Shown: positions 9,730-18,003 of the stretch, in pieces
Numbering within the stretch: the stretch's first letter is position 1
Layout of the letters: every line of letters starts with the position of its first letter
Source: Hyphomonas jannaschiana VP2
GTDB lineage: Bacteria; Pseudomonadota; Alphaproteobacteria; Caulobacterales; Hyphomonadaceae
Direction of reading: 5' to 3'
Length of the DNA: 64,000 nt
Assembly: GCF_000685215.1 (NCBI RefSeq)
Contig: NZ_ARYJ01000002.1
Span: 310,001-374,000, forward strand
Position numbers and translations under genes: made by a program
Notes under the pieces: model-generated
Told to the model about the DNA's origin: nothing
What the model saw: the letters and a program-made list of their open reading frames with translations, nothing else
Databases searched by the model: none

Positions 9730-11670
9730 TTGTTCAGACTGATGGTTCTGGCCATTTCGGCCTTTTGTATTTCGCTGCATGCCCATGCATGGAAATCATA
9801 TTCTGACGCGGGCAGCCTTCTGGCTGATATCAGCCGGGGCAGATGTGTTGAGGACGCACCGAAAGGGTTCAACTGTCTTTCGAAAGACATCCGCTATGTG
9901 CGTACCGATACGGGCACCATGCCGGTGCGGCTGTGGTCGGTCTCGCAATTGGACGGCGAGCAGATGGGCGCCATTCTGGACCGGTACAATCTTCCGCGTG
10001 AGGACTTCACAAGATACGCGCAAGACTATGGTGGCCAGAGCAAGGGCAACGACTATAACTGGATATCCAAACAGGTCGTGCTGCAGGGCCTGGCGGCCGA
10101 AGACGGCACGATCCTGTTGCCGGCGGAATACATCCAGGTGCTGCCCATCAGTGACAAGGTGGCCCTCGTGATGGCGCTGGATTACCGATATTATTTTGTG
10201 ACCCTCGACCCGGAGCAGCCGCGCCTTTTCAGGCTGCCGTTCAAGCACTACGAATTCTACTTCATTTATGGCCGCACGCCTGAAACCCCCTTCACGCTGA
10301 TGTTCCATGACAAGACGGCGACGGATGCACGGGGCAAGACGCTGGTCGTGATGGATAATATGGGCAAAGAGGTGCACCGCATCACCGGCGTCGTGAACGA
10401 AGGCAGCGGGGATTACGATTTCTACCACTATGGCAATGGCAAGATTGCCTTTCCGGTGAAAGGCGAGGACGGCACGGGCCTGTCCGTGGTCGTCAACTCT
10501 CTGACGCTGGAAATGGAAGAAGTCGGGCCGTATTTCGAGACGCTGCCTGTCGGCTATGCGCTGACCGACGACTGGAGCCGCAACAATCGTAGTGACTACA
10601 AGCAGGTGCCCGTGCAGAAGGTGGCGGCGATGACGTCCGGGCACGGCATATTGTCAGGTGAGAGCATCTACCTGCCGATGCGTCATGAGGATGGCGAGGT
10701 GACGCCGTTCGGCCATCCCAACATACTCGGCATGGTACCGCTGTACCTGCCCGAGATCGAAGGCGTGCGCGGCTGGCTGGTTGTGTACGAGGCAGCGGAT
10801 GGGCGCTGGTATCGCCTGATCGGCGGCGCGGTAGACGGGGACCTGATGCGCGGCAAGCCTCAAGAGCTGCTGCCGGCAAGCGTCATGGACTATATTCTCG
10901 GCCGCAAGAACTATCCGCCTTTCGCCGATATCTGGATCGGCACGATGGACGAGGACGAGTATTACGGCCTGTTCGCAGGTGCAGACCGCCGCGATGTGCC
11001 AGAGCCGCCGCTGCGGATCGCGGCGCGCTATTTCAAGGATCCGATGAACCGCTCCGCGGGCGTGACCGACTGGTATGATGTCGGCATGGACATCGGCCCG
11101 GAGGAATTGTGGGCGGCCTATGAGGCTCGGGACCGGAAATCAACGCACCCGGACAATCCCATGGCCATGGAGCGTCCTCTGATCCTGGCGACAGCCCGCG
11201 AATGGTGGGAAAGCAACAAGGCCTATCGCGAATACCTGGAGACGCCATGGGACGTGCTGCAGGCCCGGTATGAGGCGGAATCCCGCGCGACACTGAAGGC
11301 CAGCGCCGATGCGATCCTGGCCATGAGCGGCACCGATGTGCCTTATGGCGACGACTTCTACACCGCCGCGCGCACGCTGGGCGGAACGTACCTCAGCACC
11401 TACTGGCGGCGCTGGAAGCGCCTGCCGCGCTCCAGCGATGCCTATGACATCTGCAGCCGTTTCGGGAACAATAGTCCGGAATGCAACCTGGTCATGCCGT
11501 GGGCGCAAAATGCCTTTGACGCCCAGCGCGCACAGGAACAAAAGGCCTCCGATGCTTATGCGCGGCAGGTGGAGCTGACCAAACGCAAGCCGCCAGCCTA
11601 TCGCCCGCCGTCTTACGGTCCGCGCTGTTACGACCAGGGCAATGGGAAAGAGCTTTGCTTCTATGACTAG
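9730..11670 (+). CDS. Exported protein of unknown function, paralog 2 (646 aa)
   Basis: Begins with TTG at 9730, preceded by GGAG about ten bases upstream, and encodes a signal peptide (MFRLMVLAISAFCISL, cleavage after AHA at residue 20). It is colinear with the gene just before it: same length, same landmarks (LLPAEYIQVLPISDKVALV, FADIWIGT, VTDWYDVG, AYREYLETPWDVL, SSDAYDICSRFG) and the same two-cysteine tail (PRCYDQGNGKELCFYD). The 45-bp gap and shared order point to a tandem duplication kept in one operon. Divergence is substantial over the whole length, so the copies are not recent. Function unknown; a periplasmic or surface role is inferred from the signal peptide and tail cysteines. Confidence 0.8.
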   Translation: MFRLMVLAISAFCISLHAHAWKSYSDAGSLLADISRGRCVEDAPKGFNCLSKDIRYVRTDTGTMPVRLWSVSQLDGEQMGAILDRYNLPREDFTRYAQDYGGQSKGNDYNWISKQVVLQGLAAEDGTILLPAEYIQVLPISDKVALVMALDYRYYFVTLDPEQPRLFRLPFKHYEFYFIYGRTPETPFTLMFHDKTATDARGKTLVVMDNMGKEVHRITGVVNEGSGDYDFYHYGNGKIAFPVKGEDGTGLSVVVNSLTLEMEEVGPYFETLPVGYALTDDWSRNNRSDYKQVPVQKVAAMTSGHGILSGESIYLPMRHEDGEVTPFGHPNILGMVPLYLPEIEGVRGWLVVYEAADGRWYRLIGGAVDGDLMRGKPQELLPASVMDYILGRKNYPPFADIWIGTMDEDEYYGLFAGADRRDVPEPPLRIAARYFKDPMNRSAGVTDWYDVGMDIGPEELWAAYEARDRKSTHPDNPMAMERPLILATAREWWESNKAYREYLETPWDVLQARYEAESRATLKASADAILAMSGTDVPYGDDFYTAARTLGGTYLSTYWRRWKRLPRSSDAYDICSRFGNNSPECNLVMPWAQNAFDAQRAQEQKASDAYARQVELTKRKPPAYRPPSYGPRCYDQGNGKELCFYD

Positions 11671-11690
11671 TCGCGCGTAGTGCAGTTGGC

Positions 11691-13142
11691 ATGATGAAAG
11701 ATACTCTGAAACTGACCAGCGCGGCACTTGGTGTTGCCACGCTTGCATCCCTGGTTGCTTGCGCAACCGATCCGGCGCCCGAACCGCTCAGCGGGGACCT
11801 GCTGATCCGCGATGTGCGCACGATTGGCTTTGAGGGGGAGACGCCTGCGATCCTCGAGCATGCCTACGTGTTGGTGAAGGACGGGAAGATCCTTGCCGTG
11901 CGCGAGACGGCTGATGGCCTCTCCGCGCCGGAAACGGTGGACGGCACAGGGCAGACCATGGTGCCGGGGCTCACCGACATGCACGTCCATATCTGGGACG
12001 AGGCGGAGCTGGGGGCTTACCTCTCCTGGGGCGTGACGCGGGTGCGCAACATGTCCGGTCTCTCCTTCCACTTGCCGCTGGCAGAGCGGATCGAGGCGGG
12101 TGAGGTTATGGGGCCGCATCTCATCACGACGGGGCCGATCCTCAACACTCCCGGCCCGAATGCCCAGATCAATCACCAGATGGTCGAAACCGCAGACGAG
12201 GGACGTGCCGCCGTCGCGTGGCAGGCCGAGGCGGGGTTTGACCGGATCAAGGTCTATTCCAACCTCACCCGCCCGGCCTATGAGGCGATCATCGAAGAAG
12301 CCGCGGCGCGGGGCATGCCGGTCGCCGGCCACACGCCGGAAGGCGTGCGCGAAGAGGGCATGCCGCAGGACAAGCCCTTCAATATCAGCTTCGAAGAGGT
12401 TCTGGCCGACCATTTCGAGACGATCGAACATATTGAATCCGTGGTCTGGCACGGCCTGCGCAATCGCCATGATGAAGCGGCAGCGCGTGAGCTTGCCCGC
12501 AAGATCGCCGCCGAAGGCGTGCCGGTGACGGCGACCTTGCTGGCGCACCGGAACCTGCTGCTGGTGGCCGAGACGGACGGCACGGCGGCGACCCGTCCGG
12601 GAACGGAGTTGTTAAATGTGGTGGAGCAGCAGACCGAGGGCGGCAATTTCGACTTCTGGGCCGCGCAGGATCCGGCGCCTGTCGCGGAAGATGCGGCCTT
12701 CTACGCCCGTGTGGCAAAGATTTTCCAGGAGGAAGGCGTCACGCTACTGGCGGGCACGGATGCGGGCATCTTCACGAACATTCCCGGCAAGTCGCTGGGG
12801 GAGGAACTGGCCCTGCTGACCGCAGCGGGCCTGTCGCCCTATGACGTTTTGCGGTCGGCAACGTACACGCCGTCGGCTGTACTGGGCACGGCCGGACAGG
12901 ATGGATGCGTCGAGGCAGGCTGCGCGGCGGATCTCGTCCTGTTGCCCTGCGACCCGCTGGCGGACATTGCCTGCGCAGCGGAGCCTGCCGGGCTCGTCTA
13001 TCGCGGCACATGGCTGGACCGGGCGGCGCTGGATGGTCTGCGCCAGGGCGCGGCCGCGCAGGATGCAGACCGGACGATGGCCAATGTTTTCGGCGGCATG
13101 GCCGAATATGGCGTCGATCTCAGTGCATTGACCGGGGAATAG
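11691..13142 (+). CDS. Amidohydrolase-family lipoprotein
   Basis: A 483-aa metal-dependent hydrolase of the amidohydrolase superfamily (imidazolonepropionase/prolidase-like branch). The N-terminus has a lipobox, SLVAC, with the lipidated cysteine at residue 24, so it should be anchored facing the periplasm. Visible metal ligands are DMHVH (His98, His100), a lysine in DRIKVY near 186, histidines in VAGHTPEG near 214 and TIEHIE near 247, and the aspartate of LLAGTDAG near 357. The substrate is unknown; related enzymes cut dipeptides or lactams. It starts 20 bp after the second exported paralog and may share its transcript. Confidence 0.85.
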   Translation: MMKDTLKLTSAALGVATLASLVACATDPAPEPLSGDLLIRDVRTIGFEGETPAILEHAYVLVKDGKILAVRETADGLSAPETVDGTGQTMVPGLTDMHVHIWDEAELGAYLSWGVTRVRNMSGLSFHLPLAERIEAGEVMGPHLITTGPILNTPGPNAQINHQMVETADEGRAAVAWQAEAGFDRIKVYSNLTRPAYEAIIEEAAARGMPVAGHTPEGVREEGMPQDKPFNISFEEVLADHFETIEHIESVVWHGLRNRHDEAAARELARKIAAEGVPVTATLLAHRNLLLVAETDGTAATRPGTELLNVVEQQTEGGNFDFWAAQDPAPVAEDAAFYARVAKIFQEEGVTLLAGTDAGIFTNIPGKSLGEELALLTAAGLSPYDVLRSATYTPSAVLGTAGQDGCVEAGCAADLVLLPCDPLADIACAAEPAGLVYRGTWLDRAALDGLRQGAAAQDADRTMANVFGGMAEYGVDLSALTGE

Positions 13143-13237
13143 AGACCGTAAACGCTCCGCCAATCCGGGGATGTGCAGTCCAGGAATGGCGGTTTGCCCG
13201 CCGCCGGGTCGATTTGGGAAATGCGGCGGGCAAAACG

Positions 13238-13259
13238 CAGGACGCGCCGTTGCGTCCTG
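13238..13259. terminator. Possible terminator hairpin between convergent genes
   Basis: An 8-bp stem, CAGGACGC / GCGTCCTG, with a six-base loop lies in the 196-bp gap between the convergent amidohydrolase and alcohol dehydrogenase genes. On the minus strand it is followed by CGTTTT; on the plus strand there is no T run. Its position fits a terminator for leftward transcription or a shared stop, but the signal is modest. Confidence 0.35.
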
Positions 13260-13338
13260 TTCCTGAAACGCGTGAGCGCCGGGAATCCGTCGTGGGAAAC
13301 TCGCTTTTTTGGTGAAATTTTGGTGACAGGCGCCTGCG

Positions 13339-14400
13339 TCAGGCGTGCGGGTCGATCAGGATCTTGATTTCGTGTGGATCCCTGGCGAGCGCGTCGAAGG
13401 CGGCTTCGGTGCTGGCCAGCGGCTGGTGGCTTGTGATCAGCCGGGCGGCCTTGTCGGTATGGGCTTCGATGAGGTTCAGCGCCGTGCCGAACTCTTCCGG
13501 CCGGTAGGCGAAGCTGAACTCCAGCGTCAGTTCCCGCGTGATCCCCTCCAGCGGCGTGATCGTCTCTTCATGCGGGCAGACGCCGACAATGATGACATGG
13601 GCATGCGCCGGCGCAGACTTCACGATCTGGGCGAGGACGCCCGCCGCGCCGGTGCATTCGAAAATGTTGAGACCCGGTGGCTGGCCACGGAAATCCCGTT
13701 CCAGAAGGGGGGACATGACCGCCGGTTCATGGCCGAGGTCGCCCCAGCGTTCATACGGGCTGTCGGTGGCCGGATCGAGCACGACGTCAGCTCCGAGGCG
13801 CGCGGCGACGGCGCGGCGTTCGGCTGAGAAGTCTGCGGCGAGGATTGGCCCCCGACCGGCGATCTTCAGCGCCAGGATAACGGCGAACCCGACCGGGCCG
13901 CAGCCGATCACCATGTTGGGCCCGTCGTTCCGGTTCGCGAGGTTCACCGCATGCAGGCCGACCGAGAGCGGTTCGGTCAGCGCGGCAAGATCGTCCGGAA
14001 TACCATCCGGCACGCGGAAGGTGCGCTCGGCATCGATGCATGAGAGGGTGGCGAGGCCGCCGCTGTGGAAGGGGGAGAGGCCGATACAGGCCGGCCCGTC
14101 ATGGCTGTGCGTGAAGGGCAGGCCCGTCACCCGATCACCCACTTTCAGCATCGTATCCGTACCCGGAGCAATGCCGACAATTTTTGCCGAGAATTCATGG
14201 CCGGGCACGATCATGGGCAGCTGGTGCTGCGCCTCGGGCGGGGTGACATCTGCCAGCTCCGCCATCTGCTTGCGCAGGCTGAGATCACTGCCGCAGATGC
14301 CGTTGAACAGGGGCTGGACCAGAAGCTGCCCGGCGGCCGGCGACGGGTCGGGCAGGTCCGCGATTCGGAACGTCTTGCCTTGCAGGGTAAGCGCGCGCAT
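13339..14400 (-). CDS. Zinc-binding alcohol dehydrogenase (MDR family)
   Basis: A 353-aa medium-chain dehydrogenase/reductase. Catalytic zinc ligands are visible as NGICGSDL (Cys36) and PGHEF (His68, Glu69); the four-cysteine structural zinc lobe of classical ADHs is absent, and the region after the GHE motif reads THSHDGPACIG. The Rossmann NAD(P) motif is VIGCGPVGFAV near residue 165. It probably oxidises a secondary alcohol or polyol. It is last in an operon with the SDR enzyme (stop and start abut at 14401/14400) and the cupin gene, downstream of a TetR regulator. Substrate not determined. Confidence 0.88.
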   Translation of the reverse strand: MRALTLQGKTFRIADLPDPSPAAGQLLVQPLFNGICGSDLSLRKQMAELADVTPPEAQHQLPMIVPGHEFSAKIVGIAPGTDTMLKVGDRVTGLPFTHSHDGPACIGLSPFHSGGLATLSCIDAERTFRVPDGIPDDLAALTEPLSVGLHAVNLANRNDGPNMVIGCGPVGFAVILALKIAGRGPILAADFSAERRAVAARLGADVVLDPATDSPYERWGDLGHEPAVMSPLLERDFRGQPPGLNIFECTGAAGVLAQIVKSAPAHAHVIIVGVCPHEETITPLEGITRELTLEFSFAYRPEEFGTALNLIEAHTDKAARLITSHQPLASTEAAFDALARDPHEIKILIDPHA

Positions 14401-15186
14401 TCAGGCCCCCGGCATACCGGCAAACAGGGCAACTTCCGGCTGGCCGGTATGCGCCGTTGTGCCGCCATCGGCGACCACGATGGAGCCGGTCATGTAGGAG
14501 GCCGCGTCCGAGGCGAGGAAGGCGACCACGTTGGCCATCTCCTCCGGCTGGGCGCCGCGGCCCATGGGGATGCGCTTGTGCCATTCCTCCGGCAGGCCGG
14601 GCATCTGATTCATGCCGGCGGTGATCGGCGTTTCGACCAGACCGGGGCAGAGGGCGTTCACGCGGATGCCGTCGCGGGCATGGTCAATCGCCAGCGCCTT
14701 TGTGTAATTGATCACGGCGCCCTTGGCGGCATTATAGGCCGCAAAGCGATAGTCCCCACCCAGCCCTGAAATGGATGCTGTGTTCACGATCGCGCTGCCG
14801 TGCGGCATGTGAGGGATGGCGTGGTGGCAGGCGTAATAGACGCTGTGCAGGTCTACCGCGATCACCTGTTCCCACTGGTCCGGCGGCAGCTCCACCGTGT
14901 TGCCGAAACTGCCAATACCGGCATTGTTGAACAGGATGTCGATCCGTCCGTGTGCGTCTGTCGCGGCCTTGATGAGGGCTGCCACGTCGGTCTCTTTCGA
15001 GACATCGCAGGTCACCGCCATGGCATCCGGAGCGAGCGCCGCGGCAAGGGCATTTGCCGCGTTTTCGGAGATGTCGGCAAGCACGACCCTGGCGCCTTCA
15101 CCGGCCATCAATCGTGCGGTTGCCGCACCGATGCCAGAGGCTGCACCAGTGATGACGGCGACCTTGTCTTCAAATCGTTTTGTCAT
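14401..15186 (-). CDS. Short-chain dehydrogenase/reductase
   Basis: A 261-aa classical SDR. The cofactor motif TGAASGIG lies at residues 14-21, an acidic residue follows strand 2 (VVLADIS, favouring NAD), then NNAGIGSFG near 88, and the catalytic serine (NTASISG) and YNAAK pair near 137-155. Such enzymes interconvert alcohols and ketones. It sits between the cupin gene and the zinc alcohol dehydrogenase with no intergenic space to the latter, so the two dehydrogenases likely act on one pathway. The pathway itself cannot be named from the sequence. Confidence 0.9.
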   Translation of the reverse strand: MTKRFEDKVAVITGAASGIGAATARLMAGEGARVVLADISENAANALAAALAPDAMAVTCDVSKETDVAALIKAATDAHGRIDILFNNAGIGSFGNTVELPPDQWEQVIAVDLHSVYYACHHAIPHMPHGSAIVNTASISGLGGDYRFAAYNAAKGAVINYTKALAIDHARDGIRVNALCPGLVETPITAGMNQMPGLPEEWHKRIPMGRGAQPEEMANVVAFLASDAASYMTGSIVVADGGTTAHTGQPEVALFAGMPGA

Positions 15187-15201
15187 CCGTTGGCCGCTCC
15201 A

Positions 15202-15738
15202 TCAGGACAGGACTGAGCTGGGAGGTTGCTCGTCTGCCCAGGCGGAGCGGCGCTCGGAGATAACCCCCGAAATTTTCTGCCAGGCTGGCAGCGTCTTCGC
15301 GAGGAACTTGATGTCGAAGTCTTCCTGGGTGCGGAATTCAAGCACTTCCACGCCGTCGGGGCCGGGCGTGTAGCGGTAGGCCTTGCCCGCACCCAGGAAG
15401 AAACCGTCGCCTGGGCCCAGCGTATCGGTGCCCAGTTGGAGGCTGCCTGCGACGATATAATAGAGACAATCGGAATTGTGTGTATGAAGAGGGAGCGGGA
15501 AGCCGCTCTTGAACCAGGCATAGGTCAGGCTGAAGCCCGGCTGGGAGAAGAGCGTCTTGACCACATTACCTTCGGCGAAACCGGCTTCAAGCGCGGCGCC
15601 AATGCCGGCCTCAAGGTCCGGCGTCATGTCCGCAACTTCCATATGTGCGGTCTCGTCCAGCGAGGCGGCCTCGGATGTGCGGAAAATCTGGTACCCGGCG
15701 GCGGTGGCCGGTTTTTCGGTGACGTCTGCGTCGCTCAT
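15202..15738 (-). CDS. Cupin-domain protein
   Basis: A single cupin barrel of 178 aa. The first cupin motif is PLPLHTHNSDCLYYIVAG (an HxH pair) and the second is GPGDGFFLGAGKAYRYTPG. The ATG at 15738 is chosen because GGGAGGA lies about nine bases upstream; the frame also opens at 15756, which would place the ribosome site inside the coding region. It may be an enzyme (isomerase, dioxygenase) or a ligand-binding protein. It is the first gene of the leftward operon with the SDR and alcohol dehydrogenase, reading away from the TetR gene, with a perfect palindrome between them. Confidence 0.8.
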   Translation of the reverse strand: MSDADVTEKPATAAGYQIFRTSEAASLDETAHMEVADMTPDLEAGIGAALEAGFAEGNVVKTLFSQPGFSLTYAWFKSGFPLPLHTHNSDCLYYIVAGSLQLGTDTLGPGDGFFLGAGKAYRYTPGPDGVEVLEFRTQEDFDIKFLAKTLPAWQKISGVISERRSAWADEQPPSSVLS

Positions 15739-15843
15739 GTCTTTGATTCCTCCCATTGGCCACAGCAGGGCGGCCGTATTTGCAGGCGCCAGGCTTTTGC
15801 CCCATGTCTTCCTGCACCGGACACGCTAGCGCCAAAAAACAAA

Positions 15844-15859
15844 TAGTCAATATTGACTA
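15844..15859. promoter_or_regulatory. Perfect 16-bp palindrome, predicted TetR operator
   Basis: TAGTCAATATTGACTA reads the same on both strands and lies in the gap between the cupin operon and the divergent TetR gene. On the minus strand its right half supplies TTGACT, a good -35 element, followed 13 bp after the A by GCTAGCGT, close to the Caulobacter-type -10 pattern. A repressor bound here would block the operon promoter. Length and symmetry fit TetR-family operators; no footprint data exist in the sequence. Confidence 0.7.
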
Positions 15860-15936
15860 ATATTGGTCTGGCGCGGTTGACGCGGGCGGGCCGCTGGCCA
15901 TTATCGGCGCCCTCAGGGCAGGAAGCGGCGGGCGGG

Positions 15937-16566
15937 ATGACCGAAATCAAGGAGCGTTCAGGGCGCAGGCGAACCCGCCGCGGAGAGGAAACCCGCCGGC
16001 AGCTGATCGACGCCTGCATCGATTGCCTCAATGAACGCGGCTATGCAGGCACCTCCATCGAGGCCGTCATGGCGAAGGCCGGCATCAGCCGCGGCTCGGT
16101 GCTGAACCAGTTTCCGACCCGGCTGGACCTGATGACCGCCACGATCGAAGCCGCGATGCGCGGCATGATGGCGGACACAAGCGCCCGGTTTGCCCGGATT
16201 TCAGACCCCGTCGAGCGTCTTCGCCGCCTGTGCGACCTCTATTGGGAGACGCAATGCCTGCCGGTGTCAGCGGCGGTGACGGAAGTGCTGCTGGCGGCGC
16301 GCTGGGACACGGAACTGGCGGCCATGCTTGGCCGGGTCACCAAGGAAATCGAGATCGAGCTGGACGCCGAAACGCGCCGGCGCGGAGAAGACGCCGGGGT
16401 GAACGACCCGGAGGCGCTGGTGGTGCATGCGCGCATGCTGATCCTGTCGCTGCGCGGCATGACGCTGGAACTGATGTTCGATCCGGACCGGCAGATCATC
16501 CACCATGCGCTGGAGGAAATCCGCGCATCGCACCAGGCATTCTGCGACCGGATGCTGGCGGACTAA
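15937..16566 (+). CDS. TetR/AcrR-family transcriptional regulator
   Basis: The ATG at 15937 gives 209 aa starting MTEIKERSGRRRTRRGEETR; the upstream in-frame ATG at 15853 lies inside the palindrome and would add an unlikely tail. The N-terminal helix-turn-helix is clear (TSIEAVMAKAGISRGSVLNQF, about residues 37-57), with the usual arginine-rich arm before it. The C-terminal all-helical ligand domain contains no recognisable ligand motif. The gene is divergent from the cupin-SDR-ADH operon and most likely represses it, and perhaps itself, through the 16-bp palindrome at 15844. Confidence 0.9.
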   Translation: MTEIKERSGRRRTRRGEETRRQLIDACIDCLNERGYAGTSIEAVMAKAGISRGSVLNQFPTRLDLMTATIEAAMRGMMADTSARFARISDPVERLRRLCDLYWETQCLPVSAAVTEVLLAARWDTELAAMLGRVTKEIEIELDAETRRRGEDAGVNDPEALVVHARMLILSLRGMTLELMFDPDRQIIHHALEEIRASHQAFCDRMLAD

Positions 16567-16608
16567 GCCGGCAGCTTTTCCATTTTCATTGCATCCGCAG
16601 CCGCGAAA

Positions 16609-16637
16609 TTGACGTGCCTCCAATTATACAACATATT
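16609..16637 (+). promoter_or_regulatory. Predicted sigma70 promoter of the MarR-CPBP operon
   Basis: TTGACG at 16609-16614 and CATATT at 16632-16637 are separated by 17 bp, the optimal spacing for the housekeeping sigma factor. The -10 element falls inside the perfect inverted repeat at 16627-16652, so binding of a repressor there would shut the promoter. The start codon follows at 16664. Confidence 0.6.
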
Positions 16638-16652
16638 GCACAATATGTTGTA
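16627..16652. promoter_or_regulatory. Perfect inverted repeat, predicted MarR operator
   Basis: TACAACATATTG, two bases (CA), then CAATATGTTGTA: a flawless 12-bp inverted repeat ending 11 bp before the MarR start codon. MarR proteins usually bind AT-rich palindromes of this size that overlap their own promoter. The predicted -10 element lies within it, so autorepression is the natural reading. Confidence 0.8.
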
Positions 16653-16663
16653 GGAAATCTCGA

Positions 16664-17128
16664 ATGACTGACTCTCAATTTCTTGAAACCCGTGCCGCCT
16701 TCGCCTTGCGTGTGAAGCAATTGCACGACCGGCTGAGCGAACAGCTGGATGCGGCGATGGCAAAATGCGGCCTGCTCATTCCTGGCAAGACGACCGGAAT
16801 CGTTCAGCTTCTGTATTCCGAAGGGCCGCGTTCAAAGGCCGATATCGCAGACCGCCTGCGCTATTCGCATCAACTGACCACGCAACGGCTGGCCTGGCTG
16901 CTGAAGCACGGCATGGCCGAAACCAATCCGGACCCGGAAGATGGCCGACGGCAGATCGTCAGTCTGACGCCGGATGGCGTAGAGCAGGCGAAAATTCTGC
17001 AAACCTTCCTGCCGCGCCTTCAGGACGCCTATTCCAGCTTGTTCTCGGAACTTGGAATGGATCTGGACACTGAAATTACCAACGCCAGTCGTTTGCTGGA
17101 CACGAAGCCCCTTGCGGACCGGATTTAA
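16664..17128 (+). CDS. MarR-family transcriptional regulator
   Basis: A 154-aa winged-helix protein with the MarR layout: N-terminal dimerisation helices, a recognition region SKADIADRLRYSHQLTTQRL (about residues 57-76) and the wing NPDPEDGRRQIVSLTPDG near 87-104, the D-x-R/R signature of the family. The C-terminal helices complete the dimer interface. It lies directly behind a perfect palindrome and 15 bp ahead of a CPBP membrane protease gene, so it probably represses both. The inducing ligand is unknown. Confidence 0.9.
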   Translation: MTDSQFLETRAAFALRVKQLHDRLSEQLDAAMAKCGLLIPGKTTGIVQLLYSEGPRSKADIADRLRYSHQLTTQRLAWLLKHGMAETNPDPEDGRRQIVSLTPDGVEQAKILQTFLPRLQDAYSSLFSELGMDLDTEITNASRLLDTKPLADRI

Positions 17129-17143
17129 CGTGAGCCCCGTAAT

Positions 17144-17986
17144 ATGATGCGATTTCTTTCACCTGCATTGGCTGCAGGCGGCCGGATCCTGCTGGCCTTT
17201 ATCATGATTGCCATACCCGCCGCGATCGTGCGGCTGGTTCTGGTTCCGGGCATGGAAGCACTGCTGAACCTGAGTGACCCAGCCGTTGTGGTGCTGCGGC
17301 GGGTTGGCATGATGACCGGCATTGTGGCCGGATACTGGATGTATGTCCGTCTTGTGGAAAAACGCGCAGCGGCGGAATTGTCGTTCCGGCCCGCAACGAT
17401 CGGCCTTAGCGGGCTGGCCGGAAGTGCCAGCATCGCTGTGCCGATGTTTGCATTGTACGTCTTCGGCGCATTTGTCCTGACCGGTACAGGCGGTGACGGC
17501 GGGCTGGCAGGCATCGCGCTCCTGATCCTTGCTGCCGCCCTGCTTGAGGAAGTCGTATTCAGGGCCGTGATTTTCGGGATCATTGAGCGCCAACTTGGCC
17601 TGTGGAGTGCGCTGCTGGCGCCGAGCCTGTTGTTTTCTGCACTGCATCTGTTCAACTTTCACTGGGGTGGTTGGGCCGCCTTTGTCTCGGTTGTCCTGCT
17701 GGGGCTGATGTGGAGTCTGGTTTATGCCGTAACCCGCAATCTGTGGGCCGCCACCGCCAATCATGCCCTGTGGAACTTCACCATCATCCTGACGGGGCTG
17801 CCGCTGACCGGACAACAGCAGTGGCGCGCCGCTGCTCCGTTGCACAGCGAGATCAGAGGAAACGTGTTGTGGACCGGCGGCGAGGCCGGTCCGGAAGGTT
17901 CCCTCCTGGTCATCCTGTTTGTCATTGTGATTACGAGCGGCCTTCTCTGGTGCGTGCGGGCGGGGGCCAGAAGCGGCGCTCGCTGA
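17144..17986 (+). CDS. CPBP-family intramembrane metalloprotease
   Basis: A 280-aa protein with about seven or eight hydrophobic spans and the CPBP (ABI/CAAX) motifs: EEVVFR with Glu135, Glu136 and Arg140, a histidine in SALHLF (His168) and another in the last motif NHALWNF (His207). These residues form the active site in the inner membrane. Bacterial members process bacteriocins, act as immunity proteins or cleave regulatory membrane peptides; which applies here is unknown. It follows the MarR gene by 15 bp, so it is presumably derepressed when MarR releases its operator. Confidence 0.88.
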   Translation: MMRFLSPALAAGGRILLAFIMIAIPAAIVRLVLVPGMEALLNLSDPAVVVLRRVGMMTGIVAGYWMYVRLVEKRAAAELSFRPATIGLSGLAGSASIAVPMFALYVFGAFVLTGTGGDGGLAGIALLILAAALLEEVVFRAVIFGIIERQLGLWSALLAPSLLFSALHLFNFHWGGWAAFVSVVLLGLMWSLVYAVTRNLWAATANHALWNFTIILTGLPLTGQQQWRAAAPLHSEIRGNVLWTGGEAGPEGSLLVILFVIVITSGLLWCVRAGARSGAR

Positions 17987-18003
17987 ACGGACAGAGCAGA
18001 CAG

